A stretch of 64,000 bases of DNA from Sinorhizobium sp. B11 (GTDB lineage: Bacteria > Pseudomonadota > Alphaproteobacteria > Rhizobiales > Rhizobiaceae), in the NCBI GenBank assembly GCA_039725955.1, contig CP091033.1, positions 868,001 through 932,000 of the forward strand. Reading direction: 5' to 3'. The position numbers and the translations under genes were made by a program. How positions within the stretch are numbered: position 1 is the first letter of the stretch; every line of letters starts with the position of its first letter. Of this stretch, positions 1 to 7,979 are shown piece by piece. The notes under the pieces are model-generated. The model saw only the letters and a program-made list of their open reading frames with translations, did no database searches and had not been told where the DNA came from.

Positions 1-591
1 CGTTCCCGGGCTCAGCGAGTCATGGCCCGCAGCATTATGGTCTCCGCCCGAGCCGCCCATACCGCCGATCTGGGTTGCGCCCTGCAGGAAAAGTGCGTTG
101 TTCGTTTGCAGGGCGTGAGCCTCCCCGCCGGGGCCTGCCGCCACGGCCGTGTTGACGGGAACAAAGAGCGCGGTTTCGGTGCTGACGAGCCCGCCGTAGA
201 AGAGCCCCATGCCGCCGCTGCCGGCATGACTGGCGCCCTCGCCGCTGCCGATGGCAACGTTGCCGCTTCCGCCATTCCCGCCTATCCCGGCCATTTCGGT
301 GGGATGCTGATTGATGAGCGCATCATTGCCCTGGAAGGCCTCGGCACTCGAATGCGGTCCTGTAATAGCGGCATTGGACGGCATGAAGACGGCCAATGCA
401 TTGCTGCTGATCACGCCGTCGCTTATTCCATCACCGCCGCCGCCGGCTGAGCTATAGCCTGGACCGGAGGCGACATCCAATGGAAGCCAGGTCGGCACCA
501 ATGCCAGATGCCCCGCGGCCACGTTGGGGGCGAGGTTTTGATCGGAGCCCGACTTGGGCAGGTCTTCCGATAAGGGACGAGTTTCCGTCAT
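1..591 (-). CDS. Glycine-rich putative type I secreted protein, 3' end beyond window
   Basis: An uninterrupted minus-strand reading frame starts at ATG 591 and runs off the left edge (197 codons visible). A GGAG sits six bases upstream of this ATG; an in-frame ATG at 603 has no such site, so 591 is preferred. The product has no signal peptide and is rich in Gly, Ala, Ser and Asn, with blocks such as AGIGGNGGSGN. That block is nearly the same as AGVGGNGGNGN in the divergent gene at 1217, so the two are probably paralogues. The position next to a type I ABC/HlyD pair suggests secretion by that system, which is inference. No RTX nonapeptide repeats are visible in this part. Partial gene; function unknown. 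Confidence 0.6.
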   Translation of the reverse strand, partial: MTETRPLSEDLPKSGSDQNLAPNVAAGHLALVPTWLPLDVASGPGYSSAGGGGDGISDGVISSNALAVFMPSNAAITGPHSSAEAFQGNDALINQHPTEMAGIGGNGGSGNVAIGSGEGASHAGSGGMGLFYGGLVSTETALFVPVNTAVAAGPGGEAHALQTNNALFLQGATQIGGMGGSGGDHNAAGHDSLSPGT

Positions 592-603
592 TACCGTCTC
601 CAT

Positions 604-1216
604 TCCGCGGACAACCGCACGGCCAACGAGCGTGCAGCGGATGCAGGCTGAATTGTTCAGGCCCTGGATTGCTCAGGTATTGTGCATCTGAACGGACGAA
701 AAGCGGAGCCTGCAATTCGGCTACATCCCATCGGCTGGTTCTGTAGCCATTTGGCTGTGATGGAGGCGGCGCTCGTTAAGCGAGTTTGCCAGCGTCGGAT
801 CCGCCTTCCGGTTGGAGGCCCGGCATCCTGCACTGCGCTCGCGCCGCCGCTCATGAGAGTCTCTCAGCGCGGGAAAAGGGCGCATTTGCGGGGCGCAGCC
901 TGATGAGAACCCTGCAACAGAGCCGGCTCCTTCTGATGGCCTGTGCCTCGAAAAGCGGGAGGACACAGACATGATCATAACAATACCATCTCCCGCCATG
1001 TGACCAAGTTCACACCAAATAACGTCGCGCAGAATATAAGTATACATCCAAAAGAACGTCTCCGAATATCTAGATAGTTTAAAGTTTAAATCGCAGGCAA
1101 TATTTGCACGCGGTTGTATTGGCTGGCGGTGGCTTCCTGAATACCCACACCGTAGGGAAAAGCCGTAGAAGGAACTCGGACGAAACGAAGTAAACGAAGT
1201 AGAAGGAGTGATATCA
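604..1216. promoter_or_regulatory. Divergent intergenic region between the two glycine-rich genes
   Basis: About 610 bases with no convincing gene. The part from about 975 to 1110 is AT-rich and is the likely promoter zone. Just before the plus-strand gene there is a tandem nine-base repeat AAACGAAGT (1183-1191 and 1192-1200), and GTAGAAGGA occurs twice (1165-1173 and 1199-1207), the second copy giving the ribosome binding site. No clear sigma-70 promoter could be assigned. Confidence 0.4.
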
Positions 1217-1789
1217 ATGCCTATTCCACAATTGTCTGACACGATCTATCTCCACAACCCTGATGCGGGTGACGCAAATGCCGGCAACGGCGGCGATGGC
1301 ATCAACCATGGCAATATCGACTACAACCCGGTTGCTTATGTAGATCCCGTTCAAACGGTCTACGGGGCAGATACCCATCTGCACAACGGCGATCACGTTT
1401 GGCAGGGGGCAGATTGGGACGCTGGCGGCGGTGGACCCGGCGGTTTCAGCCAGGCCCAGAACGGCTTCCTGGCATCGCTCACCAGCGGCGCCGGCGGCGC
1501 AGGGGGAGCGGCTACTTCCAACGGCAGCCAAGGAAACACGAGCGGCGGCGATACGGCTACGGTGAATGCGGCTACGACTGCAACACAGTATACCCAGCTC
1601 GTGGCCGATCAGCATGCCACCATCCTGGCAGGCGTCGGCGGCAACGGCGGCAACGGTAACAACGCTCTCGGCGGGGACATCTCGTCAGCAGTGGTTCACA
1701 CAAATCCCGAAACGACGACGGTGAACAATGCTCTCGATCATTTCATAAACGCCTTCGGCCATATCGACGTCAGCCATCTCGGCTCGTGA
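1217..1789 (+). CDS. Glycine/asparagine-rich putative type I secretion substrate
   Basis: A 190-residue protein starting at ATG 1217, with AAGGAG at 1203-1208 eight bases upstream; an upstream in-frame GTG at 1208 overlaps that site and is rejected. There is no N-terminal signal peptide. The sequence is low in Cys and Lys, rich in Gly, Asn, Ala, Thr and His, and contains GNGGDG, GAGGAGGA and GGNGGNGN blocks. The last 40 residues are less repetitive, as expected for a C-terminal type I export signal. It is the first gene before an ABC/HlyD pair, so it is probably their cargo (inference). Related to the partial gene on the opposite strand. The biological role is unknown; a surface or matrix protein is one possibility. 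Confidence 0.75.
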   Translation: MPIPQLSDTIYLHNPDAGDANAGNGGDGINHGNIDYNPVAYVDPVQTVYGADTHLHNGDHVWQGADWDAGGGGPGGFSQAQNGFLASLTSGAGGAGGAATSNGSQGNTSGGDTATVNAATTATQYTQLVADQHATILAGVGGNGGNGNNALGGDISSAVVHTNPETTTVNNALDHFINAFGHIDVSHLGS

Positions 1790-1801
1790 ACTCAATGCTC
1801 T

Positions 1802-1831
1802 GAGGGTCGCCGGCTTCGGCTGGCGACCCTC
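1802..1831 (+). terminator. UUCG-capped hairpin between substrate and transporter genes
   Basis: A stem of ten perfect base pairs (GAGGGTCGCC with GGCGACCCTC) continues inward through three more pairs to a TTCG loop. It lies 12 bases after the stop of the glycine-rich gene and about 60 bases before the ABC gene. There is no strong T tract, so it may act as an attenuator or as an mRNA 3' stabiliser that keeps substrate expression above transporter expression. Confidence 0.65.
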
Positions 1832-1893
1832 CTGTATTGCTGAACCGGCAAGCAGCCTCTTCGTGTCAGTATCAAATGCAGCGAGATCTGATA

Positions 1894-3609
1894 ATGGCAA
1901 CGATTTCCATAAAACCATTGCGCCCGCAGACCCACCTCGTTGTTGCGCTCCGAGCTTGCGCCGGGGCCTTCGGGTTGGTCTTCCTCTATAGCTGCGGATA
2001 CAATCTCTTTCTTCTTGCGCCTTCCATCTATCTCTTGCAGATCTATGACAGGGTCTTGTCGAGCCGGAGCGCCGACACACTGCTGATGCTGACTCTGATC
2101 ATCGCCGTTGCCGTCCTGGTCGGGTCGATGCTGGATATCGTGCGCAGGGCAGCTCTTTCGCGCATCGGCAGCTGGCTGGACCACAGGCTGCGGCCCATGG
2201 TGCTCACCGCATCATTCGAATATGCCACTCTTGCCGATACGGGAGCCGCCACGGAGTGCTACCGGGACCTGGCCGCATTGCGCCAGTTTCTCGATTCACC
2301 GGCCAGTTCCCTCTTTTTCGACGTTCCCTGGGCGCCAGTATTCCTGCTGCTGCTCTTTCTCGTTCATCCGCTGCTCGGGACCATCGGTCTTCTGAGCGCA
2401 GTTGCACTTCTGCTGTTTGCGTTCCTGACGGAAGTGGCGACGAAAGAGCCGCTTACCCAGGCCAATTTTGCGCTTTCGAGCAGCTATATCCGATTTGCGA
2501 CCGCCCTCAAGAACATCGAGGTGATCAGGGCGATGGGCATGCAGGATGGCGCTGCACAGATCGTCTATCGCGATGCAGAAATGGGAAGAAAGGCGCTGGA
2601 CGTCGCGATGCATCGGACAGAAATCATTCTTGGTTTCTCCAAATCGATCCGCACGCTCGCGCAGATCCTAATGATGGGATCGGCGACATGGCTGGTGCTC
2701 GTAAACAGCGGCAGTCCCGGCATCATCTTCGTTGCGAGCCTGCTGCTCGGGCGCGGGCTTGCGCCAATCGAGGGCGCAATCGGGGCATGGCGCTCCTTCA
2801 CGTTTGCGCGCAATGCCTTCAATCGCTTGAACAGAATGCTGATAACAGTTGCCTCGGAACACGATGGGAGAATAGTGCCGGTTCCGGAGCCTAACGGCCT
2901 TGTGCTCGATAATGTCAGCTATGTCAGGCCATTCGCCGATCGGCCGATATTGACCGGGATCACCCTGCGCCTGGCACCTGGCGATTGCGTAGCGCTGATT
3001 GGTCCGTCGGGATCGGGAAAATCAACGCTCGGTCGCGTCATAGCCGGCGTCGTGCCGGCCACGAGCGGATGTGTTCTTCTCGGCGGCGTGGATATCTCGA
3101 CCCTGCGCCTTTGCGGGGGAACCCGCCATGTCGGATACCTGCCCCAGGACATCGAACTCTTCGGCGGAGCGATCAAGGATGTGATCGGTCGGCTGGACGG
3201 AGGAGATCCCGGCAAGGCGATCGACGCCGCAAAGCTGGTCGGATTGCACGAAGCGATCATGCGGCTTCCCCGGGGCTACGAGACCGATATCGGCGAAGGG
3301 GGAAACCTGCTCCTTCGGGCTCAGCGCCAACAGCTGGGACTGGCGCGCGCAGCCTATGGAAATCCATCTCTCGTCGTTCTCGACGATCCGAATTCGAGCC
3401 TGGATTATGAAGGCGAACGCATGCTGTTCACGGCGATCGAGCGCATGAAATCCCGAGGGATGACCGTCATCGTCATAACGCACCGGATGGGGATCCTGCC
3501 GGTCACCAACAAGATTGCCATCATGCGCAACGGGACGGTGGCTGCCTTCGGCGACAGCGACCGTATCTACGATACCTATCTTCAGCCACCATCTCGAACA
3601 GGAACATAG
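1894..3609 (+). CDS. Type I secretion system permease/ATPase (PrsD-like) with degenerate ABC signature
   Basis: A 571-residue inner-membrane ABC exporter. The N-terminal half (about residues 20-290) has hydrophobic segments and the LLAPSIYLLQIYDRVLSSRS stretch typical of PrsD/HlyB-like type I exporters. The C-terminal nucleotide-binding domain has Walker A GPSGSGKST (about residue 370) and an H-loop ITHRMG. Two key sites are unusual: the signature expected as LSGGQ reads LLRAQ (residues 473-477), and the Walker B catalytic Glu is Asp (LDDPN, residue 498). The frame is otherwise intact. ATG 1894 is chosen because the earlier TTG at 1837 lies right after the hairpin. It is followed after 14 bases by the adaptor gene. 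Export of the glycine-rich proteins is inferred from context. Confidence 0.88.
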   Translation: MATISIKPLRPQTHLVVALRACAGAFGLVFLYSCGYNLFLLAPSIYLLQIYDRVLSSRSADTLLMLTLIIAVAVLVGSMLDIVRRAALSRIGSWLDHRLRPMVLTASFEYATLADTGAATECYRDLAALRQFLDSPASSLFFDVPWAPVFLLLLFLVHPLLGTIGLLSAVALLLFAFLTEVATKEPLTQANFALSSSYIRFATALKNIEVIRAMGMQDGAAQIVYRDAEMGRKALDVAMHRTEIILGFSKSIRTLAQILMMGSATWLVLVNSGSPGIIFVASLLLGRGLAPIEGAIGAWRSFTFARNAFNRLNRMLITVASEHDGRIVPVPEPNGLVLDNVSYVRPFADRPILTGITLRLAPGDCVALIGPSGSGKSTLGRVIAGVVPATSGCVLLGGVDISTLRLCGGTRHVGYLPQDIELFGGAIKDVIGRLDGGDPGKAIDAAKLVGLHEAIMRLPRGYETDIGEGGNLLLRAQRQQLGLARAAYGNPSLVVLDDPNSSLDYEGERMLFTAIERMKSRGMTVIVITHRMGILPVTNKIAIMRNGTVAAFGDSDRIYDTYLQPPSRTGT

Positions 3610-3623
3610 GGAAGGATGCGGCC

Positions 3624-5069
3624 GTGACCTTTGTTCAGTTGGACGCAGCGCTGGCGAGATTTTCAGACCTGTCGAAGACGGGTTTGCGGTTGGCTCACCG
3701 ATCGACAGCGCCAGCCAGGCGACAGGCAGGCTCCTTCCCGATCATCGATCCGAAACAGCGCGGGCCCGCGCCGCCCTCGCCCATGCCCGGGCTCAGAGGC
3801 GTTGTCTGGACGGGCAACCTTTTGATCCTGGTCTTCATCGTCGGATTGGGTATCTGGTCGGTTCTGGCGCCGCTGAAAAGCGCTGCGGTTGCATCCGGGG
3901 TTATCGAACCGGAAACCAGCCGCAAGACCATTCAGCATTTGGAAGGCGGGATCGTGCGGCGGATCCTCGTCAAAAACGGCGATGCGGTCATGGGCGGGCA
4001 GATCGTGATAGAGCTCGACGATACCAAGTTCCGCTCGGAGCGCGACAGCATTCAAGGGCAACTTTGGGACGCCGAAGGAAGCCGTGCGCGCCTGCTCGCG
4101 GAACAGACGGGCGCCGACCATGTCACCTATCCCGGGGATCTCGGGGCAGCAATGGAGAGATATCCCTCGGTTGGCGCAATCCTGACCGGGCAGCAGAAAA
4201 TCTTCGAAGCCCGCCGCCGGGTCATGCAGGCGGAAATCCAGATCGCCAATGAAAAGATCGCGCAGGTGCGGCAGGAAATCGCCGGACTTGGCGCGCAGAA
4301 GGCGGCACTGGCCGGCAGAACCGCAATCTCGAGCGAGGAGATGGATCAGGTTACGACCCTCAACGCCAAGGGACTGGAAAAAAAGAGCAGGCTTCTCAAC
4401 CTCCAGCGGGAAAAGGCAGATCTCGATGGCCAGGAGGGGCAGGTCGAGGCGCAGATCTCTCGCGCATACCAGGTGATCAGCGAGTCCCAGGCCGATATCG
4501 CAAAGCTTGAGAGCGACCGGTTGAGCGAAGTCGCCCAGGGCATGCGCGATACGGAAAGCCGGATCATGCAATTGCGCGAGCGCTTGCGGGCGATCGACGA
4601 CCAGCTTGCAAGAACAGATATCCGGGCTCCAGAAGATGGAACGATCATGAACCTGCGCATCCACACGGCCGGTGGCGTGGTCGGCGCGGGCGAACCGCTC
4701 GTCGATCTCCTGCCGCGCTCCGATCGCCTCATCGTGTCCGTCCACGTCAGACCGGAAGACATGAACCTCGTCCGTGCGGGGCTCGAGGCACAGGTTCACC
4801 TCCTTCCCTACAATCAGCGGCGCGTCCCGCTCCTGAAAGGTCGTGTCGAATATGTATCGGCCGACCGTCTCATCGATCAGCAGAGCGGCCAGCCCTATTT
4901 TGCCGCAACGATCCGTGTAACGGACGAGCGGCTGGCGAAAATGAGAAATGTCGAACTGGTCGCCGGCATGCCCGCACAGACACTGATAGAAACGGGCCAA
5001 AGCAGCGTGGCGCTCTATGCCGTCAGACCACTCCTCGACAGTTTCAACAGAGCATTTCGCGAGGACTGA
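3624..5069 (+). CDS. HlyD-family type I secretion periplasmic adaptor (PrsE-like)
   Basis: A 481-residue membrane fusion protein. GTG start at 3624 with GGGAAGG eight bases upstream. About 55 N-terminal cytosolic residues precede one membrane helix (around 63-83, ILVFIVGLGIWSVLAPL). Then come the lipoyl half (SRKTIQHLEGGIVRRILVKN), a long coiled coil (about 160-310), the second lipoyl half (DIRAPEDGTIMNLRIHT) and a C-terminal beta domain. This is the order of the HlyD family, which links the inner-membrane ABC protein to a TolC-type outer-membrane channel. No TolC gene is visible here, as is usual. The N-terminal tail looks somewhat longer than in typical PrsE proteins. Co-transcribed with the ABC gene. 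Confidence 0.92.
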   Translation: MTFVQLDAALARFSDLSKTGLRLAHRSTAPARRQAGSFPIIDPKQRGPAPPSPMPGLRGVVWTGNLLILVFIVGLGIWSVLAPLKSAAVASGVIEPETSRKTIQHLEGGIVRRILVKNGDAVMGGQIVIELDDTKFRSERDSIQGQLWDAEGSRARLLAEQTGADHVTYPGDLGAAMERYPSVGAILTGQQKIFEARRRVMQAEIQIANEKIAQVRQEIAGLGAQKAALAGRTAISSEEMDQVTTLNAKGLEKKSRLLNLQREKADLDGQEGQVEAQISRAYQVISESQADIAKLESDRLSEVAQGMRDTESRIMQLRERLRAIDDQLARTDIRAPEDGTIMNLRIHTAGGVVGAGEPLVDLLPRSDRLIVSVHVRPEDMNLVRAGLEAQVHLLPYNQRRVPLLKGRVEYVSADRLIDQQSGQPYFAATIRVTDERLAKMRNVELVAGMPAQTLIETGQSSVALYAVRPLLDSFNRAFRED

Positions 5070-5072
5070 CCG

Positions 5073-5348
5073 GTGATGGGCAAGAGAAAATTCGATGACG
5101 ACCAGATTACGGGCATTCTGAAGGAACACCAGGCCGGGGTTACGGTAGCGGATGTCTGCCACAGGTATGGTATCAGCGAGCCGACCTTCTATCGGTGGCA
5201 GTCCCTGCAATTCGGTAATGTCAGTCTCTACGCCAAAAAAATGCGAGCGCTGGAGGAAGAGAACCAGAAGCTCAAGAAGCTTTTGGCGGAAGCCATGCTC
5301 TCGGCAGCAACGCTGAGCGAGATGCTGGCCAAGACCTCGAGAAGTTGA
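5073..5348 (+). CDS. IS3-family OrfA-like helix-turn-helix protein, orphan
   Basis: A 91-residue protein that looks like a complete IS3 OrfA (HTH_Tnp_1): FDDDQITGILKEHQAGVTV, then an HTH (VADVCHRYGISEPTFYRW), then a C-terminal leucine-zipper helix (MRALEEENQKLKKLLAEAML). In insertion sequences it is followed by orfB with a DDE integrase; here none follows and no terminal inverted repeats were noticed. It starts three bases after the adaptor stop (GTG 5073 or ATG 5076), with GAGGA at 5061-5065 inside the end of the adaptor gene, so it appears to be translated from the secretion operon. It could be an IS remnant or a recruited DNA-binding regulator of this locus; the second idea is inference. 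Confidence 0.8.
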   Translation: MMGKRKFDDDQITGILKEHQAGVTVADVCHRYGISEPTFYRWQSLQFGNVSLYAKKMRALEEENQKLKKLLAEAMLSAATLSEMLAKTSRS

Positions 5349-5736
5349 AGTTAACTTCTAGACAGAGGCCTTGCTTACCCTATTGGTGCGGTCCAAGATC
5401 CCGCTTGCCAGCCGATCTATGCTAGCGGAAATCCCGTTTCAATCTCCTCCTCGGGACGGCGGCGGACCAGAACGAGACCACTACATCCCCTTTCCTACGG
5501 CTCAGCGTCGATGACGCCACTCCATATTCTGAGACTACGCACTTAGCTCTCTCGCACAGCTACACTTTTAGATATATATTGAGGACGGCACGGCGATTGA
5601 CACGCCTGCCGAAGGTTGTGTTGTTCGCGTGGAAGGAGATTTGAACATTTTTAATCATCGCTACCTAAATTAGAAAATTCATACATATATTGTGGCGGCG
5701 TTCAGTTGCGGTGATCGTTCTCAGGGAAATTCGACC
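5349..5736. other. Intergenic region upstream of the signalling operon
   Basis: About 390 bases with no supported gene. A perfect 12-base palindrome GAAGTTAACTTC (5347-5358) overlaps the end of the preceding gene. From about 5555 to 5690 the sequence is AT-rich and is the probable promoter region of the six-gene operon, but no clear -35/-10 pair could be fixed. Confidence 0.35.
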
Positions 5737-7404
5737 ATGGAGAGCTCAGACATGCGTAAAGCTCGTGCCGCAGGCACGGCTCCTGAAAATAGACAGGAAC
5801 ATGCCTCGAGTCCGATCGATAGGCTTTTGTTCTTTGACCGCGATTTCAATCCGATTGGAAATTTGCCGGGCGATGAACTGCCCGCCGCGCTTACACCCGC
5901 GATGTCGCTGTGGGAGCATTTTCCTGAGCTGGACAAATCGGCAACCACTCAGGCACTCCAGTCAATGGGCGAAGGCGTCCAATCCCTGCGATTATCGGTC
6001 AATGTCAGCAAACCTGGTTCGCAACGACTGACCATCTTTCAGATCGGCAATATGTACGCCGTTGTTCGATCCGGCGATCGCCTTGATGACGAACGGGCAA
6101 CCCTACTGCATCTGGCCACCCATGATCCGTTGACGGGCCTGCCCAATCGACGCCAGTTTGGCGAGGATCTCGCAACGTCGTTGACGGAAATAATTGCCTC
6201 CGGCGAGACCTTGTCTCTGATGCAGCTTGACCTCGACGACTTCAAGCCCGTGAACGACACGCTGGGGCATCCGGCCGGGGACAAGCTTCTTCAACTTGCT
6301 GCCAGCCGTATTCAAGGATGCCTTGCGGAAGACGACAGGGCCTATCGCCTCGCGGGTGACGAATTCATGGTCATCTCCATGGGCCCGGGACATCCGCTCA
6401 AGGGTCACCAACTGGCGGAAGCCATTGTTTCGGAATTTCAAAAACCCTTCACTATCGATGGCATCGCGGTGTTTGTCGGTAGCAGCGTTGGTGTCTCGAC
6501 CGCCCCACCGGATGGCGCCAGTCCCGAGCAACTTATGAAGGCATCCGACGTCGCACTCTACGCGGCGAAGAAAGAAGGTCGCGGTCGCGCAAAATCGTTT
6601 GATCCTTCAATGCTTGAATTGCTGGAGCAGCGCGAACTGCTGCGCCGCAGCCTTCGAATGGCCTTGGCAAAACACCAATTCTCGATGGAATACCAACCGA
6701 TCGTGGAGGCCAGTACCATCGTCGGTTTCGAAGCGCTTCTGAGGTGGCACCACCCCTTGCTCGGAAGTATTCCTCCAAGCACCTTCATTCCGATGGCCGA
6801 AGCAGATGGCTTGATGCCGGAAATAGGTGCATGGGTTTTGGAACAGGCCTGCCGGGAAGCGATGAACTGGCCCCAGAACTACATCGTCGCCGTCAATGTA
6901 TCGGCGGCTGAATTCCTGACAAATGGCCTTACCGATCGGATTTCTCAAACGCTGGATCTTGTCGGATTTCCATCGGATCGCCTTGAGCTCGAAATAACCG
7001 AAAGCGTTCTGCTCGAGCGAACCGTCAACAACATCGACACCCTCAATACTCTCAATGTGCTCGGCATCAGAATCGCCCTCGACGACTTCGGGACAGAGTA
7101 TTCATCCCTCAGTTATCTAAAGACATTCCCTTTCGACACGATAAAAATCGATCGGTATTTCATCACGGATCTCGAGAGCGATTTCAAAAGCCAGGCAATC
7201 GTCCGCTGTGTCGTTGAGCTCGCTCATGGCCTCCACATGCGCGTAACCGCCGAGGGGGTTGAGACGGAACAGCAGGCGGAATGGTTGCGCAAAGCGGGAT
7301 GTGACAGGCTGCAAGGCTATTTGGTCAGCAGACCGCTGCCGATCGCGGCGATCAGCGAATTTATCCATCGGACGACAACATCTCAAAGCCGCGCAACATC
7401 GTGA
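5737..7404 (+). CDS. GGDEF-EAL protein (c-di-GMP synthesis and/or degradation)
   Basis: A 555-residue protein starting at ATG 5737 with AGGGAA eight bases upstream. The first 120 residues are a PAS-like or unknown sensor region with no membrane helix. The GGDEF domain follows (about 125-290: HDPLTGLPNRR, DLDDFKPVNDTLGH, RLAGDEF). The active-site loop reads AGDEF, a variant often compatible with cyclase activity. The EAL domain (about 305-545) keeps the EAL motif in GFEALLRW, NVSAAEF, ELEITES, DDFGTEYSS and EGVETE. Gly to Glu in the DDFGTGYS loop is a deviation. It is the first gene of a tightly overlapping operon with partner-switch regulators, which suggests that those proteins control its activity. 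Which activity dominates cannot be read from the sequence. Confidence 0.93.
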   Translation: MESSDMRKARAAGTAPENRQEHASSPIDRLLFFDRDFNPIGNLPGDELPAALTPAMSLWEHFPELDKSATTQALQSMGEGVQSLRLSVNVSKPGSQRLTIFQIGNMYAVVRSGDRLDDERATLLHLATHDPLTGLPNRRQFGEDLATSLTEIIASGETLSLMQLDLDDFKPVNDTLGHPAGDKLLQLAASRIQGCLAEDDRAYRLAGDEFMVISMGPGHPLKGHQLAEAIVSEFQKPFTIDGIAVFVGSSVGVSTAPPDGASPEQLMKASDVALYAAKKEGRGRAKSFDPSMLELLEQRELLRRSLRMALAKHQFSMEYQPIVEASTIVGFEALLRWHHPLLGSIPPSTFIPMAEADGLMPEIGAWVLEQACREAMNWPQNYIVAVNVSAAEFLTNGLTDRISQTLDLVGFPSDRLELEITESVLLERTVNNIDTLNTLNVLGIRIALDDFGTEYSSLSYLKTFPFDTIKIDRYFITDLESDFKSQAIVRCVVELAHGLHMRVTAEGVETEQQAEWLRKAGCDRLQGYLVSRPLPIAAISEFIHRTTTSQSRATS

Positions 7405-7979
7405 GTGCGAGCGTTGCGGCGCGTTTCAAGGACGGCAAGCGCCATCCAGATACAACGGAGGATGTATTGGAAGAGATAGCATCAAGCATCGATCACCATC
7501 CATTCGCCCTCATGCTGTCGCTGGAAATGGACGTCGCGCTGGTGAAATCCGAATGGAGATTTTGCGACAGAATTACCGAATATCTCGCTGATATCCTTGG
7601 CCAGGGCCAGAGCGATCCCGCCCGATATTCGAATTTTCTTTCGGTCGCGGCGAACGAACTTGTTGAGCTTGCTTTCCGCTGGTCGGGTCAATCAGGTTTG
7701 ATGAGTTTCAGCCTCCATCGAAACGCAACGACAAATCGCCTGACAATTGAACTCCCGTATCAGGATATGTCCGGTGGCCGTCACACAGAGACGAGATTGA
7801 TCGAGGCCCGGCCTGACCTCGTCGTTGAAGCAGGAGACGGCAAGGTGTCCACGGCCGGCACGACGGCGCTGCTAGAAGATTTGGCTACAATATTTCGCAC
7901 AGCGATCCGGATCGAGACGGACGGTGTGCGGAGCACGAAGATCGTCGCGGATTTTCCCTTGGCCGAGGATTTTCGATGA
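7401..7979 (+). CDS. Kinase-like (HATPase/SiaB-type) protein with degenerate N-box
   Basis: A 192-residue cytosolic protein. The central segment NFLSVAANELVELAFRW aligns by eye with YLSNELIENAVKF of the switch-kinase gene at 11506. At the N-box position, where GHKL ATPases carry the Mg-binding Asn, this protein has Leu (ELVEL versus ELIEN). No glycine-rich G2 box like GSGSGLGLL is visible; DGKVSTAGTTALL lies in the equivalent region. It is therefore likely a pseudokinase or scaffold. GTG 7401 overlaps the previous stop in a GTGA, but TTG 7467 has a better ribosome site (GGAGG at 7457-7461, five-base gap) and would give 170 residues. The family assignment rests on this alignment and on context. 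Confidence 0.7.
   Translation: MSASVAARFKDGKRHPDTTEDVLEEIASSIDHHPFALMLSLEMDVALVKSEWRFCDRITEYLADILGQGQSDPARYSNFLSVAANELVELAFRWSGQSGLMSFSLHRNATTNRLTIELPYQDMSGGRHTETRLIEARPDLVVEAGDGKVSTAGTTALLEDLATIFRTAIRIETDGVRSTKIVADFPLAEDFR

Noticed and set aside
3663..5210. Long minus-strand frame opposite the HlyD adaptor
   Set aside because: Antisense shadow of a gene with certain family assignment; no recognisable domain.
5073..5348. Complete insertion sequence
   Set aside because: Only an OrfA-like gene is present; no DDE integrase gene, terminal inverted repeats or target duplication was seen.
6340..6370. GGDEF domain judged inactive because it reads AGDEF
   Set aside because: Ala at the first position is compatible with cyclase activity in several proteins, so inactivity was not claimed.
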